A stretch of DNA of 57,295 bases from Pseudomonadota bacterium. Lineage in GTDB: Bacteria; Bdellovibrionota_B; Oligoflexia; Oligoflexales; CAIYRB01. A program made the translations under genes and the position numbers. Every line of letters begins with the position of its first letter. Positions within the stretch are counted from its first letter, which is position 1. This document shows, piece by piece, positions 35,446 to 44,400 of the stretch. The notes below the pieces were generated by a model. It made no database searches. It was given only the letters and a program-made list of their open reading frames with translations, and was not told the origin of the DNA. The stretch is from NCBI GenBank assembly GCA_026390445.1, contig JAPLFX010000016.1, positions 1 through 57,295 on the forward strand. The letters are read 5' to 3'.

Positions 35446-35793
35446 ATGTCCAACCTCACGATCTTTGACAAGATACTAAGTAAAGAGATCCCGGCGCAAA
35501 TCGTCTATGAGGACGATTATGTTCTGGCGTTTCGCGACATCCAACCCCAGGCTCCGGTGCATGTGCTAGTCATCCCAAAGACCAAGTGGGCGGGATTTAG
35601 TGCGCTGCAGGATGCTGCACCCTTGGCTGTTGGTGAGTTTTTCACGCGCATAGCCAAGGTCGCGGCACAGCTTGGATTAGATGCGAAGGGCTACCGTGTC
35701 GTACTAAACAACGGTCGTGATGGTCAACAAACGGTTGAATATATCCATGCGCACATCTTGGGCGGACGTGGTTTGACCTGGCCGCCAGGATAG
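35446..35793 (+). CDS. HIT-family nucleotide hydrolase (HinT-like) with altered His triad
   Basis: 115 residues, typical HinT length. FDKILSKEIPAQIVYEDDYVLAFRDIQPQAPVHVLVIPK (first part) and the closing GGRGLTWPPG match HinT, which hydrolyses aminoacyl- and purine-nucleoside phosphoramidates. The usual HxHxHxx triad reads Y99-I-H101-A-H103: the first His is replaced by Tyr, while the nucleophile position (His101) and the last His remain. Activity could be altered. No partner is obvious, and a strong hairpin follows. Confidence 0.87.
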   Translation: MSNLTIFDKILSKEIPAQIVYEDDYVLAFRDIQPQAPVHVLVIPKTKWAGFSALQDAAPLAVGEFFTRIAKVAAQLGLDAKGYRVVLNNGRDGQQTVEYIHAHILGGRGLTWPPG

Positions 35794-35815
35794 TGGCTGG
35801 ACTGCGTGAAGCCTG

Positions 35816-35839
35816 GTGTATCGGTAGTTGCCGATACAC
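35816..35839. terminator. Strong hairpin between convergent genes
   Basis: GTGTATCGG and CCGATACAC form a perfect 9-bp stem around a TAGTTG loop, in the 48-bp space between the HIT gene and the DUF4239-like gene. A weak GTTT follows on the + strand. It probably acts as a bidirectional terminator or 3' protective hairpin. Confidence 0.5.
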
Positions 35840-35841
35840 GT

Positions 35842-36660
35842 TTAGGATCCAGCGTTCATCATCGCCTGGACCCGCTCCAGGCTGCCAAAACCGACCTGGA
35901 TTAACCCGCTTTGCGGCCGATCGAGATCTAGGACGAGGAAGATGGCGATGCTGATCGTGGCCGCCAATATCAAGGTAAAGCGCTTTTTCCCTTCGCCGCT
36001 TTGACCGTTAAGGTAGGCCACCATGGCGATGACGATGATACTCAAGGTGAAAAGGACCAGCAAAATATCTTCAGGAACATGATTCGCAAAGGTTGTAACC
36101 TGGGTTTCGCTTAGATCGATCACCTCGTTTAAGGTCGTCACCAACAGCGATGCGCTGACGGCGTTTGGGTTCTGTCGACTGTTGGCGGCAGTTAAAGCCC
36201 ACATTTGTTGCTGTAGGGCCGCTGTCTGGGTCAACGCGGCTTGTTGCGTGGCTGCTGCCGGAGCCGTGGACGACTGTGGGGCATAAATCTGCAAACGGGT
36301 GGTCACGTACTGCCGTAGCAGGTCTTGAAGCTGCGCCGTCTGTGCTGGCAGGGGGAAGAGCTGCGCGCGTAAATAGGCTGTGCCAAGTGCATTCGCCTCT
36401 TGCAGCACGACCTGCTTACGCGTCTCAAAGCGCGACGCCGCCATGGAAAAGGTAAAAGCAAGCAGCAGGCCAAGCAGGGAAAGCATGGCCGCCTCGATGG
36501 CCTGGGCCTGAGAATCTGATCGAGTTTTCGCCCCTGTCGGGCGCGCCGTCCAGCGTCCCAGGCGATAGCCGCATTCGGCGACGATCACCAGGACGGCGAA
36601 CAAGGCCCCCGTGACTAAGAATCCGTCCCATTGATATAGCCATTCAGTGCGTTCAATCAT
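35842..36660 (-). CDS. Bestrophin-like/DUF4239 family membrane protein
   Basis: 272 residues from ATG 36660, which has GAGG upstream; a longer frame to 36846 lacks one. It has two helices near the N-terminus (about 12-35 and 55-80, MLSLLGLLLAFTFSMAASRFE), a helical soluble middle with the pattern RKQVVLQEANALGTAYLRAQLFP, and two C-terminal helices (about 200-245). This matches the DUF4239 or bestrophin-like bacterial family, for which channel function is assumed but unproven. It ends beside a lipoprotein gene on the same strand, 7 bp from that gene's stop. Confidence 0.72.
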   Translation of the reverse strand: MIERTEWLYQWDGFLVTGALFAVLVIVAECGYRLGRWTARPTGAKTRSDSQAQAIEAAMLSLLGLLLAFTFSMAASRFETRKQVVLQEANALGTAYLRAQLFPLPAQTAQLQDLLRQYVTTRLQIYAPQSSTAPAAATQQAALTQTAALQQQMWALTAANSRQNPNAVSASLLVTTLNEVIDLSETQVTTFANHVPEDILLVLFTLSIIVIAMVAYLNGQSGEGKKRFTLILAATISIAIFLVLDLDRPQSGLIQVGFGSLERVQAMMNAGS

Positions 36661-36667
36661 GGCCTCA

Positions 36668-38407
36668 CTATGCGCCAGATTTGCATGCCGGTGCAACCGG
36701 AACGCAGACCCCGGCGCCACCCGGGTCGCTCGGCGCATGACAGCGATAACCTGGCCCGCCTGCGGCGACGCAGCCCTTGTCATCCGTGCAGCCCATCGTG
36801 CAAAAGGCTGATGCACCATTGATTGGTGAACAGAGGTTGCCGTCACCGCCGCAGCTTTCTTTATTTGTACATGGCTGGCATAGGCTCTTGGTGTTGGCTA
36901 AGGGGTCCGCCTTAGGATTTTCCTGAACTCCGTGCAGGCCATAGACCGGGAACAGCGGATCGTCCGCGTCTCCTTCCGTTAGGCTCAAGGATGCTGCAGA
37001 GCTCTTTTTAGGAAATGGAATTTTATAATCTCGATTCAGGGCGGCGAGGATCGAGGATACCCTGGGGCTTACCATCTGCGGTTTGCCAGAGGCAACGGAT
37101 TGTTGGGTCAGGGCTTTGATCAACCTAGTTGCCGTAGTGATGGATGCCGAGGCGGTAAAGCCATTCGATGTAATCAAGTTTAGGTTGCGTCGATCGCGTT
37201 TACTGGGGTTCTGCCAGAAGGCATCAGCCAAGTAGTAGGTCTGGCACCCTTCGGCGACGACGAGCTGAAATGAATTGAGCAGTGGCAGCGTTTCTAGATC
37301 AAGAGGTGGAATATTGCCTTCTGCAGTGCGGTTCCAATCGGCGAGATTGAAGCCACGACGCACACCGGAGTGGCCGATATAGATGATCACGCGTTTGGTC
37401 GACAAACTGTGGCGCATTTCAGCTCCGACGATTTTGCCCCCGGCGTCGGTAGTGATATCGGGCCCCGCAACTTCAATGCCGTCTGCGTGTTGGCCGCCAA
37501 AATATACCGATACTTCGACGGCAATCTCTTTACCGTTCACTTTGATGGACTTTTTAAACGGCGGTGTCGTCGCCTTGAACGGCTCGTAGCTGGCAAAGGA
37601 CCTGGTCGGCGCTTGAAAACCCATCTGTATAAGCTTTTGAAACATCACCTCGGATAGGACGATATCGTTGCGGCGACCAGAATTTTCGCCGTCCCAGCCA
37701 AAATGGACGGCGATACTTAAGTGACCGTCCGCAACCAGGCGATCAATGGGTAAATAAGCATCGCTATCAACTGGTTGTGGTTCTAAATGCATCGCTACCT
37801 GGCGTTGCTCGTTGGCGGGCGTCGCTTTTGGCCCCCAAAACTCCCATGGATCGTCGCGAAACCATTCGTGGTGTGTTATCAGCTTCGCCATCAATTGATT
37901 GTCGAGTATAGGCATAGGGATACTAAAGTTGCGTGTGCCAGGCGCCAGATGCCGATCGTCGATGATGCGATTCATGAGGTCGTTGTAGCCGACGACGCCG
38001 AATTTGAAGTCAAAGGCGTAGGTTTGGGCAGCGACCTTGCGCACTTCGGTTTGGTCAGTGTCGTTGCCGAAGCGTACCTGGGCGTTGAACTTGCCCCAAT
38101 CGAAGTTTGGATCTCCAACCTCCTTGTCGGCCAAATAAGCATTGAGGAACCAGGCAACTGCGATGCGGCGGTTTGCCGCTAAAAGGTGCGCACGGTCAAG
38201 GCGAGATGTTTCCGGCTTGGTAGCGTACTCAGGTTCCAAAGTGATGATGTCGGTGCCACTTACCCAGTACTCCCTGCTTCCAGCGGCGACAAAGTCTTCT
38301 TTGACTGCGGACGCACCGGGCGACTTGCAGCCTCCCTGTACTAGCAGGAGGCCGGCCGTCATAAAGGCAACGAAGGTTCGAGTCATGTCATAACGAGATC
38401 TTAACAT
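36668..38407 (-). CDS. Lipoprotein with clan-CD (caspase/gingipain-like) His-Cys dyad and Cys-rich C-terminus
   Basis: 579 residues. The signal ends in a lipobox, VQGGC (Cys27), so a lipid-anchored envelope protein is likely. In the centre, IIYIGHSGVRRG (His346) and LVVAEGCQTYYLADAFW (Cys388) have the order and spacing of the His-Cys catalytic dyad of clan CD peptidases, following beta strands. This assignment rests on motif form alone. The last 60 residues contain ten Cys in a knottin- or EGF-like pattern. GGAG supports the ATG at 38407. It is divergent from a trypsin-like lipoprotein gene, and both may act at the cell surface. Confidence 0.55.
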   Translation of the reverse strand: MLRSRYDMTRTFVAFMTAGLLLVQGGCKSPGASAVKEDFVAAGSREYWVSGTDIITLEPEYATKPETSRLDRAHLLAANRRIAVAWFLNAYLADKEVGDPNFDWGKFNAQVRFGNDTDQTEVRKVAAQTYAFDFKFGVVGYNDLMNRIIDDRHLAPGTRNFSIPMPILDNQLMAKLITHHEWFRDDPWEFWGPKATPANEQRQVAMHLEPQPVDSDAYLPIDRLVADGHLSIAVHFGWDGENSGRRNDIVLSEVMFQKLIQMGFQAPTRSFASYEPFKATTPPFKKSIKVNGKEIAVEVSVYFGGQHADGIEVAGPDITTDAGGKIVGAEMRHSLSTKRVIIYIGHSGVRRGFNLADWNRTAEGNIPPLDLETLPLLNSFQLVVAEGCQTYYLADAFWQNPSKRDRRNLNLITSNGFTASASITTATRLIKALTQQSVASGKPQMVSPRVSSILAALNRDYKIPFPKKSSAASLSLTEGDADDPLFPVYGLHGVQENPKADPLANTKSLCQPCTNKESCGGDGNLCSPINGASAFCTMGCTDDKGCVAAGGPGYRCHAPSDPGGAGVCVPVAPACKSGA

Positions 38408-38448
38408 GGCATGCTCCGATGCGGCTGCTGGTGATATGGCCTATGATG

Positions 38449-38514
38449 TAGAATAGTTAGGGTGATTCTAATAGTGCCCAAGGTTCTTGTAAACGGTGAT
38501 TTACATGGTCATGT
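38449..38514. promoter_or_regulatory. Cluster of three inverted repeats in a divergent promoter region
   Basis: Between the clan-CD-like lipoprotein and the protease gene lie TAGAAT/ATTCTA (38449-38454 and 38465-38470), GTAAA/TTTAC (38489-38493 and 38500-38504), and ACATG-GT-CATGT (38503-38514). All are AT-rich relative to flanking genes. They could be operators for one regulator controlling both genes. No precise promoter boxes are assigned. Confidence 0.35.
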
Positions 38515-38578
38515 ATCCGACTCTCGGCTTATGATCTCCTGGGAACTCCATGAAACCTAAAAACCGGGTGATTGACTC

Positions 38579-39661
38579 ATGCGCTTCGCTGCTTTTTCTG
38601 CCCTTATGCTCGTGGTGTCCGGCTGTGGCGTTCAGAGAGCTGGAGACCTACAGCTTAGCCATATATCGGTCCGTGGCGGTGAGCTCATTCGTCATGATCA
38701 ATGGGAAGCGCGCCATTCGTTGGCCCTGTGGACGGGTGAGGGCAAGCAGTTTTGTTCGGCGGTGCGTATTGGCCCGAATCAGATTGCCACTGCGGGGCAT
38801 TGTCTCGCTAATCCCATGCCGGGCATGATGATTGGGTACGGGCCGGGTTGTGCCAAAGACGCTGGAGCTAAACCCGGCTGCATTCAACGCCCTCCGATTA
38901 AGGATGATCAGATTAAGGTGTTATCGACGACCGTCCACCCACGGTTTGTTAGTGATCAGCAGCGAGAAAAGGGTATTGGCGATGACTATCACGACGTTGG
39001 TCTAATCGTGTTTGGTGGGGAGCTGCCGATCACCGTCACCCCGGTTGCTAACTTTGATGATTTTCCCACCGGCAGCGATGAGCTCAACCAAGATCACACG
39101 CTGGTCAAGGTTGGCTATGGAGCCATCAGTGATGATGATGACAGTCCGCCGGCGCTGCGTGGAGTGCAGCTGCGCGTGGTAAGGACAGATCCAAGGCACG
39201 GCGAGCTTGAGTATGTGCGGCACGCCCGCCGCGGTACCTGCCCGGGAGATTCCGGTAGTCCTGGGTTCGCCAGTCCAAAAAATGGCTTGCCCAAGATCGT
39301 CGGACTTACCTCCCGGGGGCCTGATTATGACTTCCGTCATATCGGCGCCGATGAGATGCCGTGCAATGATGGCAACGGGATCGATACCGATATTCGTTAT
39401 TACCGCGACTGGCTCCAGTGCGTTAGTGCGGGTCTGGCGAGTCGGCTCCAGCGTGAGGGCGCGGTTGTTGCCGCGTTAGACCTACGTCATGAATCTGGTG
39501 ACGACAGCCGTAGCGACTGTGATCTCACCCCAGTCGAGCTGCACGAGGAGTTTTATCTTCGGGTCAAGACTCAGTGCGAACGTAGGCCACATCACGTTTA
39601 TGACGAAAAATCCGGCGCCTGTGAGAAAACTAGGCGCCATGACAAGAAGCCAAAGCGCTAA
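38579..39661 (+). CDS. Trypsin-like serine protease lipoprotein
   Basis: 360 residues with a lipobox, VSGC (Cys16). The S1 triad is intact: His74 (TAGHC), Asp139 (HDVGLIVF) and Ser225 (GDSGSP), with six or more Cys for disulphides. A C-terminal extension (about 290-360) is rich in charged residues with a Cys pair. Specificity is hard to predict. It differs from the protease at 949-1836 by its lipid anchor. Its promoter region is shared with the divergent clan-CD-like lipoprotein. Confidence 0.85.
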   Translation: MRFAAFSALMLVVSGCGVQRAGDLQLSHISVRGGELIRHDQWEARHSLALWTGEGKQFCSAVRIGPNQIATAGHCLANPMPGMMIGYGPGCAKDAGAKPGCIQRPPIKDDQIKVLSTTVHPRFVSDQQREKGIGDDYHDVGLIVFGGELPITVTPVANFDDFPTGSDELNQDHTLVKVGYGAISDDDDSPPALRGVQLRVVRTDPRHGELEYVRHARRGTCPGDSGSPGFASPKNGLPKIVGLTSRGPDYDFRHIGADEMPCNDGNGIDTDIRYYRDWLQCVSAGLASRLQREGAVVAALDLRHESGDDSRSDCDLTPVELHEEFYLRVKTQCERRPHHVYDEKSGACEKTRRHDKKPKR

Positions 39662-39677
39662 GCTGACCTCGGATGTA

Positions 39678-41234
39678 TCAGATGGACTCCTTCAGCAGAG
39701 CGGTAAAATGAGCGTCACAGCCAGATGCTGCTTTGCTGCTCTTGCAGGTTTCGGCGTACTGCTTGAGCGTCGCACCGATCCGGCCCTGGCTTAGGCGTGG
39801 GCGTAGTTGAGCTGCGACGCGCTCGGCCCGCTTGGCGTTGCGCCCGAGAAAGCCGTCGGGCAGGCTAAGGGCCGTGTCATAGTATTCTTTGATCAACGCT
39901 TGGAGGCGCCCCTCCTGATTTGCACTCTTAACCGTGCTCGTCATCACTAAGTCTTCAGTAATCCACTGCAGGCGACTGGCGCGCCCCTGCACGGACTCGC
40001 GCGCTTTTTGGCTCCAGGCAAGCGCCGCTTCGTCTTGCCCCTCGGCCCGTTCCAGGTGCGCATAGGTGGATTGGTAGTACCAGGGTGTGTTTGTGTGCGC
40101 TAACTCATGATCCAATAGCTTGCGAGCACCAGCCGCATCACCAGCCTTTAGCAGCAAGGATGCCGCGCCTGAGATCACCGCGTGCCGCTCGTAGGGTGTC
40201 TTTGCCTCGCGGTCGGCGTCGGCGACGATCGCCGCGACCAGTTGGCGCAGCTCGGTCGGTACTTTTTCACCTTTATGCCGTAGCAAGTACACCTGGAACG
40301 GAGCGCTTCTGGCCCACAGGCGTAGGTCGACAGAAGCCGATGGCTCCATGGCAATCTCGGCCATTGCCTTGACCCACAGATCGTCCGCTTGCTGCTGCAG
40401 CGGTGACGTCTTAGGGTATAGCCAAGCCAACAAATCGATGCCGCTATACACCAGTACAGACCTGGCGGCATTGCGACTGTTTGGGTCTTCTACCAACCTG
40501 GTCAACAACTGCGGCGCAGACGCCTGAAATTCTGCGACCGAGGGCTCGCTTACGCTAGGTGCTTCACTCGCAAAGCGATTCAAGATTTGGGCAGTGATCA
40601 ACGCTCGCTCGCGTGCTAGGCGTTCTGGGACTAGTTTCACCAGTCGCACCTGAGCGATTAGAAGCTGTTCTGGCGACCGAGTTAGATCCGTCAGCTCCTC
40701 CCAGTTATAGTAGGCGAGCATGCGCCATTCATCGTCCGTCGCTTTTGCCGCCAAGGCATGGTCCAAAACCTGGCTTAACGGTCGACCTGTAGCTAAGGCC
40801 GAAGTCAGAGCTGTTTCAAATTCACCGATATTGACGGAGGTGGCCAGTCGCATCAACTCGTGTCCGTTGCTGTCAAGAAGCAGTACGGTCGGGTAGCCGC
40901 CTATTTTTAGCCTGTCGCCCCAGAGCTGCGCTTGCTCGCTGTCGCCATCGAGTGCGACGGCGATCAATGGGGCGATCAGCTCGGCAAAACGCGGCTGACT
41001 GAAGACTTGGCTTTTTAACTCGTTGCAAGGCGGGCACCAAACCGCGCCCCAATAGAGCAGGACCGGCTTGTGGTCGCGCTTTGCCGTGGCCAGGGCGGCG
41101 TCGACACCGCCGTTAAACCAACCCTTGAACATGCTATCGTTGGTCACTGCGAATCCTTTCGTGGCACCGCCGGTTAGGAGGGTAAAGCCTAGTAGGGTAA
41201 AGTTCAGGAATAGTCGCTTCAGATGACGTGGCAT
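39678..41234 (-). CDS. Secreted thioredoxin-fold protein with TPR-like helical C-terminus
   Basis: 518 residues. An N-terminal signal sequence (about 1-30) is followed by a thioredoxin domain (about 40-150) with WCPPC (Cys67, Cys70) and the cis-Pro segment GGYPTVLLL. The remaining 350 residues are helical with spaced Ala/Leu patterns as in TPR or similar solenoids (AAGARKLLDHELAHTNTPWYYQSTYAHLERAEGQDEAALAW). It may reduce or isomerise disulphides in the periplasm and bind partners through the solenoid. AGGAGG lies upstream of the ATG. It is convergent with the protease gene. Confidence 0.82.
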   Translation of the reverse strand: MPRHLKRLFLNFTLLGFTLLTGGATKGFAVTNDSMFKGWFNGGVDAALATAKRDHKPVLLYWGAVWCPPCNELKSQVFSQPRFAELIAPLIAVALDGDSEQAQLWGDRLKIGGYPTVLLLDSNGHELMRLATSVNIGEFETALTSALATGRPLSQVLDHALAAKATDDEWRMLAYYNWEELTDLTRSPEQLLIAQVRLVKLVPERLARERALITAQILNRFASEAPSVSEPSVAEFQASAPQLLTRLVEDPNSRNAARSVLVYSGIDLLAWLYPKTSPLQQQADDLWVKAMAEIAMEPSASVDLRLWARSAPFQVYLLRHKGEKVPTELRQLVAAIVADADREAKTPYERHAVISGAASLLLKAGDAAGARKLLDHELAHTNTPWYYQSTYAHLERAEGQDEAALAWSQKARESVQGRASRLQWITEDLVMTSTVKSANQEGRLQALIKEYYDTALSLPDGFLGRNAKRAERVAAQLRPRLSQGRIGATLKQYAETCKSSKAASGCDAHFTALLKESI

Positions 41235-41432
41235 GCAAGAGCCTCCTGGACGTCAGGGTACCAAAACCTCAACAGTTTGCCGTAAAGTTATATTTTAAAG
41301 GTTATTGACTTTATAAGGGACGGCGCCGCAGTGGCTGTGACGCGGCAACGCCTCCCTCGCCATTGATGTTTGCGAAGCTGATCCGCAGCGGAAGCCGCAG
41401 TCATCGTTTGGGGTCTATCAAGGCGAATGATT

Positions 41433-44400
41433 TCAGGAATTCACAGGTGTTTTCTTGTTGTCGGCCTCAACCAGCATAAAGGCGCAGTCATCTTGAATCT
41501 TTCCCTCGCCCCTAGTCTTACGCCACTCTGCCAGGATCAGTTCCTTGGTTTGCGCTAGGGTCTCTCCCCTTGCTAGAATCTTCAAGATGCGCCGCAGGTT
41601 GCCGTGTGTCCGCTTACTCGGATCAGCGCTTTCAATCAGTCCATCGGTGTAGAAGAACAGCCGATCGCCCGGCAAAATCATCGTCGAATGAATAGGCGGA
41701 AGGTTTTCGCTACCGAGGGGATTCCCGGAAGCCGAGAGTGTATGTACATCGCTGCCCTGGATATGGAGCACATGCCGATGGCCGGCGTTGGCAAAAGCCG
41801 CTTTGCCCTGATCGATATCGATCGCGACAAAAAACATGCTCATCCCCCTGCCGACGCGCGACCCAGTGGCGCGTACCGCATGATCGCCGGCACCAACCCA
41901 CAGCGCGACGGTTTCATTCAGAGACAACTCCTTTGACTTGCTCATGACATAGTGAAAACTCGACGTCGCGCCGCAAACAGCCCCCGTCACCAAGGCTGAC
42001 GGAACACCGTGACCAACCACATCGCCGATTTGAAAAAATGCCCGCCGCGCCACTGGATCATAGCGGAAGTCATACCAGTCACCGCCGGTTTGGTCGGCTG
42101 GCTGATAAAACGTTTCAATACTAAACCCAGGGACACTACCGACACCGGGAAGCAGGGCATCTTGAACTGCCCTGGCTGCTTCGAGATCGTTTTCGAGTCT
42201 TGCGCGATGCGCCACTTCGGTGACAAAATAGGTGTTTCTTAGGGAGATGGCGCCTTGGGCCGCCAGCAGCGCCAGTAGATGCACCTTGTCAGGACGAAAA
42301 GCCCCGGCAACGAGTCGATTCTCCAAATAGAGTACGCCCATTAACTCGCCTTGTTGCGCGATGGGAAGGCACGCAATCGAGCGCGGTTTGACCGTCGCAA
42401 GATATGGATCCTTGTCAAAACCACCCAGAGCGCTTGTCGGGTCCAAGACGAAGGGCTCGGCCGCATGTTTAACAAAATTTACAATCGACACCGGTAGATC
42501 GTGACTCATCTCTATGAGTGCCTTGCGTGCAACGGAAATGTCGATGTCGCCATCGACGATACCAGACACCCGACTAAACATGCCGCCGGGCTCGACGAGA
42601 ATGATAAAGCCATGATCGGCGCCAGCATTTTGTAGAATGACCCGCATCAAATCTGCAGCCAGCTTATTTAGATCCAACTGCCCAGAGATCACCTGAAAGG
42701 CCTTCAATAGACTTTCAAGGTCGAGTTCGCTGTCGATCTTAAAGGTACTCTTCGACGAGCTACTCTTGTGTGATCCGCCTTTTTTCCAGGTCTGAATGGA
42801 CCCAGTAGGAGCGCTCACAGCGTCCTTCACGCCGCGTTCGCGTAGTTCAGCCGCCAGCTGCGTCACCTTGCCATGGGCTCCCCAATCCGCATAGCACCTA
42901 CGGGCATCCACCAGCATAGAGGTACCGTAAGCCTGATTGCCGATCTCGAATGCATAGCGGGCTGTTCTCTCTAGAACGAAGGCTTGTGCTGATAAATACT
43001 GCGACTGTGCGGCGTGGTTTCGCGCGCGTTCGAAGGCAGCGATGGCCCTGCCAGGCAGGCGCAGCAACCTGGCCATCTCCGCCAGCATGAGGTACTTGCC
43101 CCAGGCAAAGCTAAGAGGATTCAACTTGGAGACTTTGCGGACATAAAGGTAATCCTTAAGGCGTAAAGCCACACCCAGAAACGCCTTGAACGTGCCTGGC
43201 TTCTCTGACGCCATGGCGACGGCCGCGTGGACAATGCGCAGTTGTGGGTAAACCGGTGCGAGGGTTTCAATCGCTTGGCGGTAGCTCACAGCCTGCTTTA
43301 AAATCGCGGCGGCGGCAGGGTAGTTGCCATAGTAAGCGGTAATGGCCCCCTTGAGGGCCAACCCAGCTCCATATGCCACCAGGTCGTGAGCATCGTAGGC
43401 ATCTTTGAGCAGCTCAGCCTCGTCCATAAACTCGCCAGTAAGCCGATAAGGGTCGGCAGCAAGGCCCATGAGGTTGGCCACAAACTGCGTAAATACGGCA
43501 ATAATGCGCCGGGACTCAACTTGATTGCTGCGCTTTGCCACTTTAATCCAACTGCGCCCACCTTCAAGCAAGTTGCCCAAATGTTCCCAAGTCTGGATAC
43601 GAGTGGTCAAACAGCCGGCATAGGCCAAGCAAGCAAATTCTAGATCGCCCATGGCGATAAAATCTTGGGCCAAGTCTTCCAGACGGGGGGTATTCGACTT
43701 GATCGGATGTAGCCAACCTTCGTTAAACGCCAGGCCAATACAAATCCCTCGCAGCATGCCGCGCCGAAAGCCAAAGGCTTTAGCGATCTCGATGGCCGCA
43801 CGGATCACCACCTCGGCCCCTTTGTAATCATGGAAGGCCCCGGCGCGAATCATGCCGTATACGGTTAGAGCGATGACCCCGTCTTCGCTGATGCCGTCGC
43901 GAACCATCATCCGAACACTTTTTAGGCACATGACCGCGAAGATATTTGGATCCTGAAAAAAGGCTGACGGCAAGGCTTCATCGATCAGAGCCATGTTGTG
44001 CAAGATTTGCGGATCGGACGCAGCCTTCATCTGCGCTAACCTTGGCAAAGACCTAAGTGGTAATACCCACATCGTTGCAAGAATCGCTTTGAGTGCACTA
44101 AAACTACCGACTGATCGCCTGACCCTTATACCCCTCTCGGCCAGCGCTCTCAGAGATAGGCTGATCGCCTCTGCATGCTTGGCGCGCTGGCTTAATGAGT
44201 CAATCACTGCTCGTGTCGCAGCGAAATAATCGTGAGGATCGTTACACTTCGCCACCAGTTCACCATAGTGGCGATTCATGTCGTCGATCAAATTCGCTGG
44301 GTGACTGATTTGTACGCACTGCGAATGCAGCTCCATGGTTAGCTTTGGCTGCTTGCTCCAAGCATCCTCGCCAAGCACGGTAAGGCCGATTTCAAATAGC

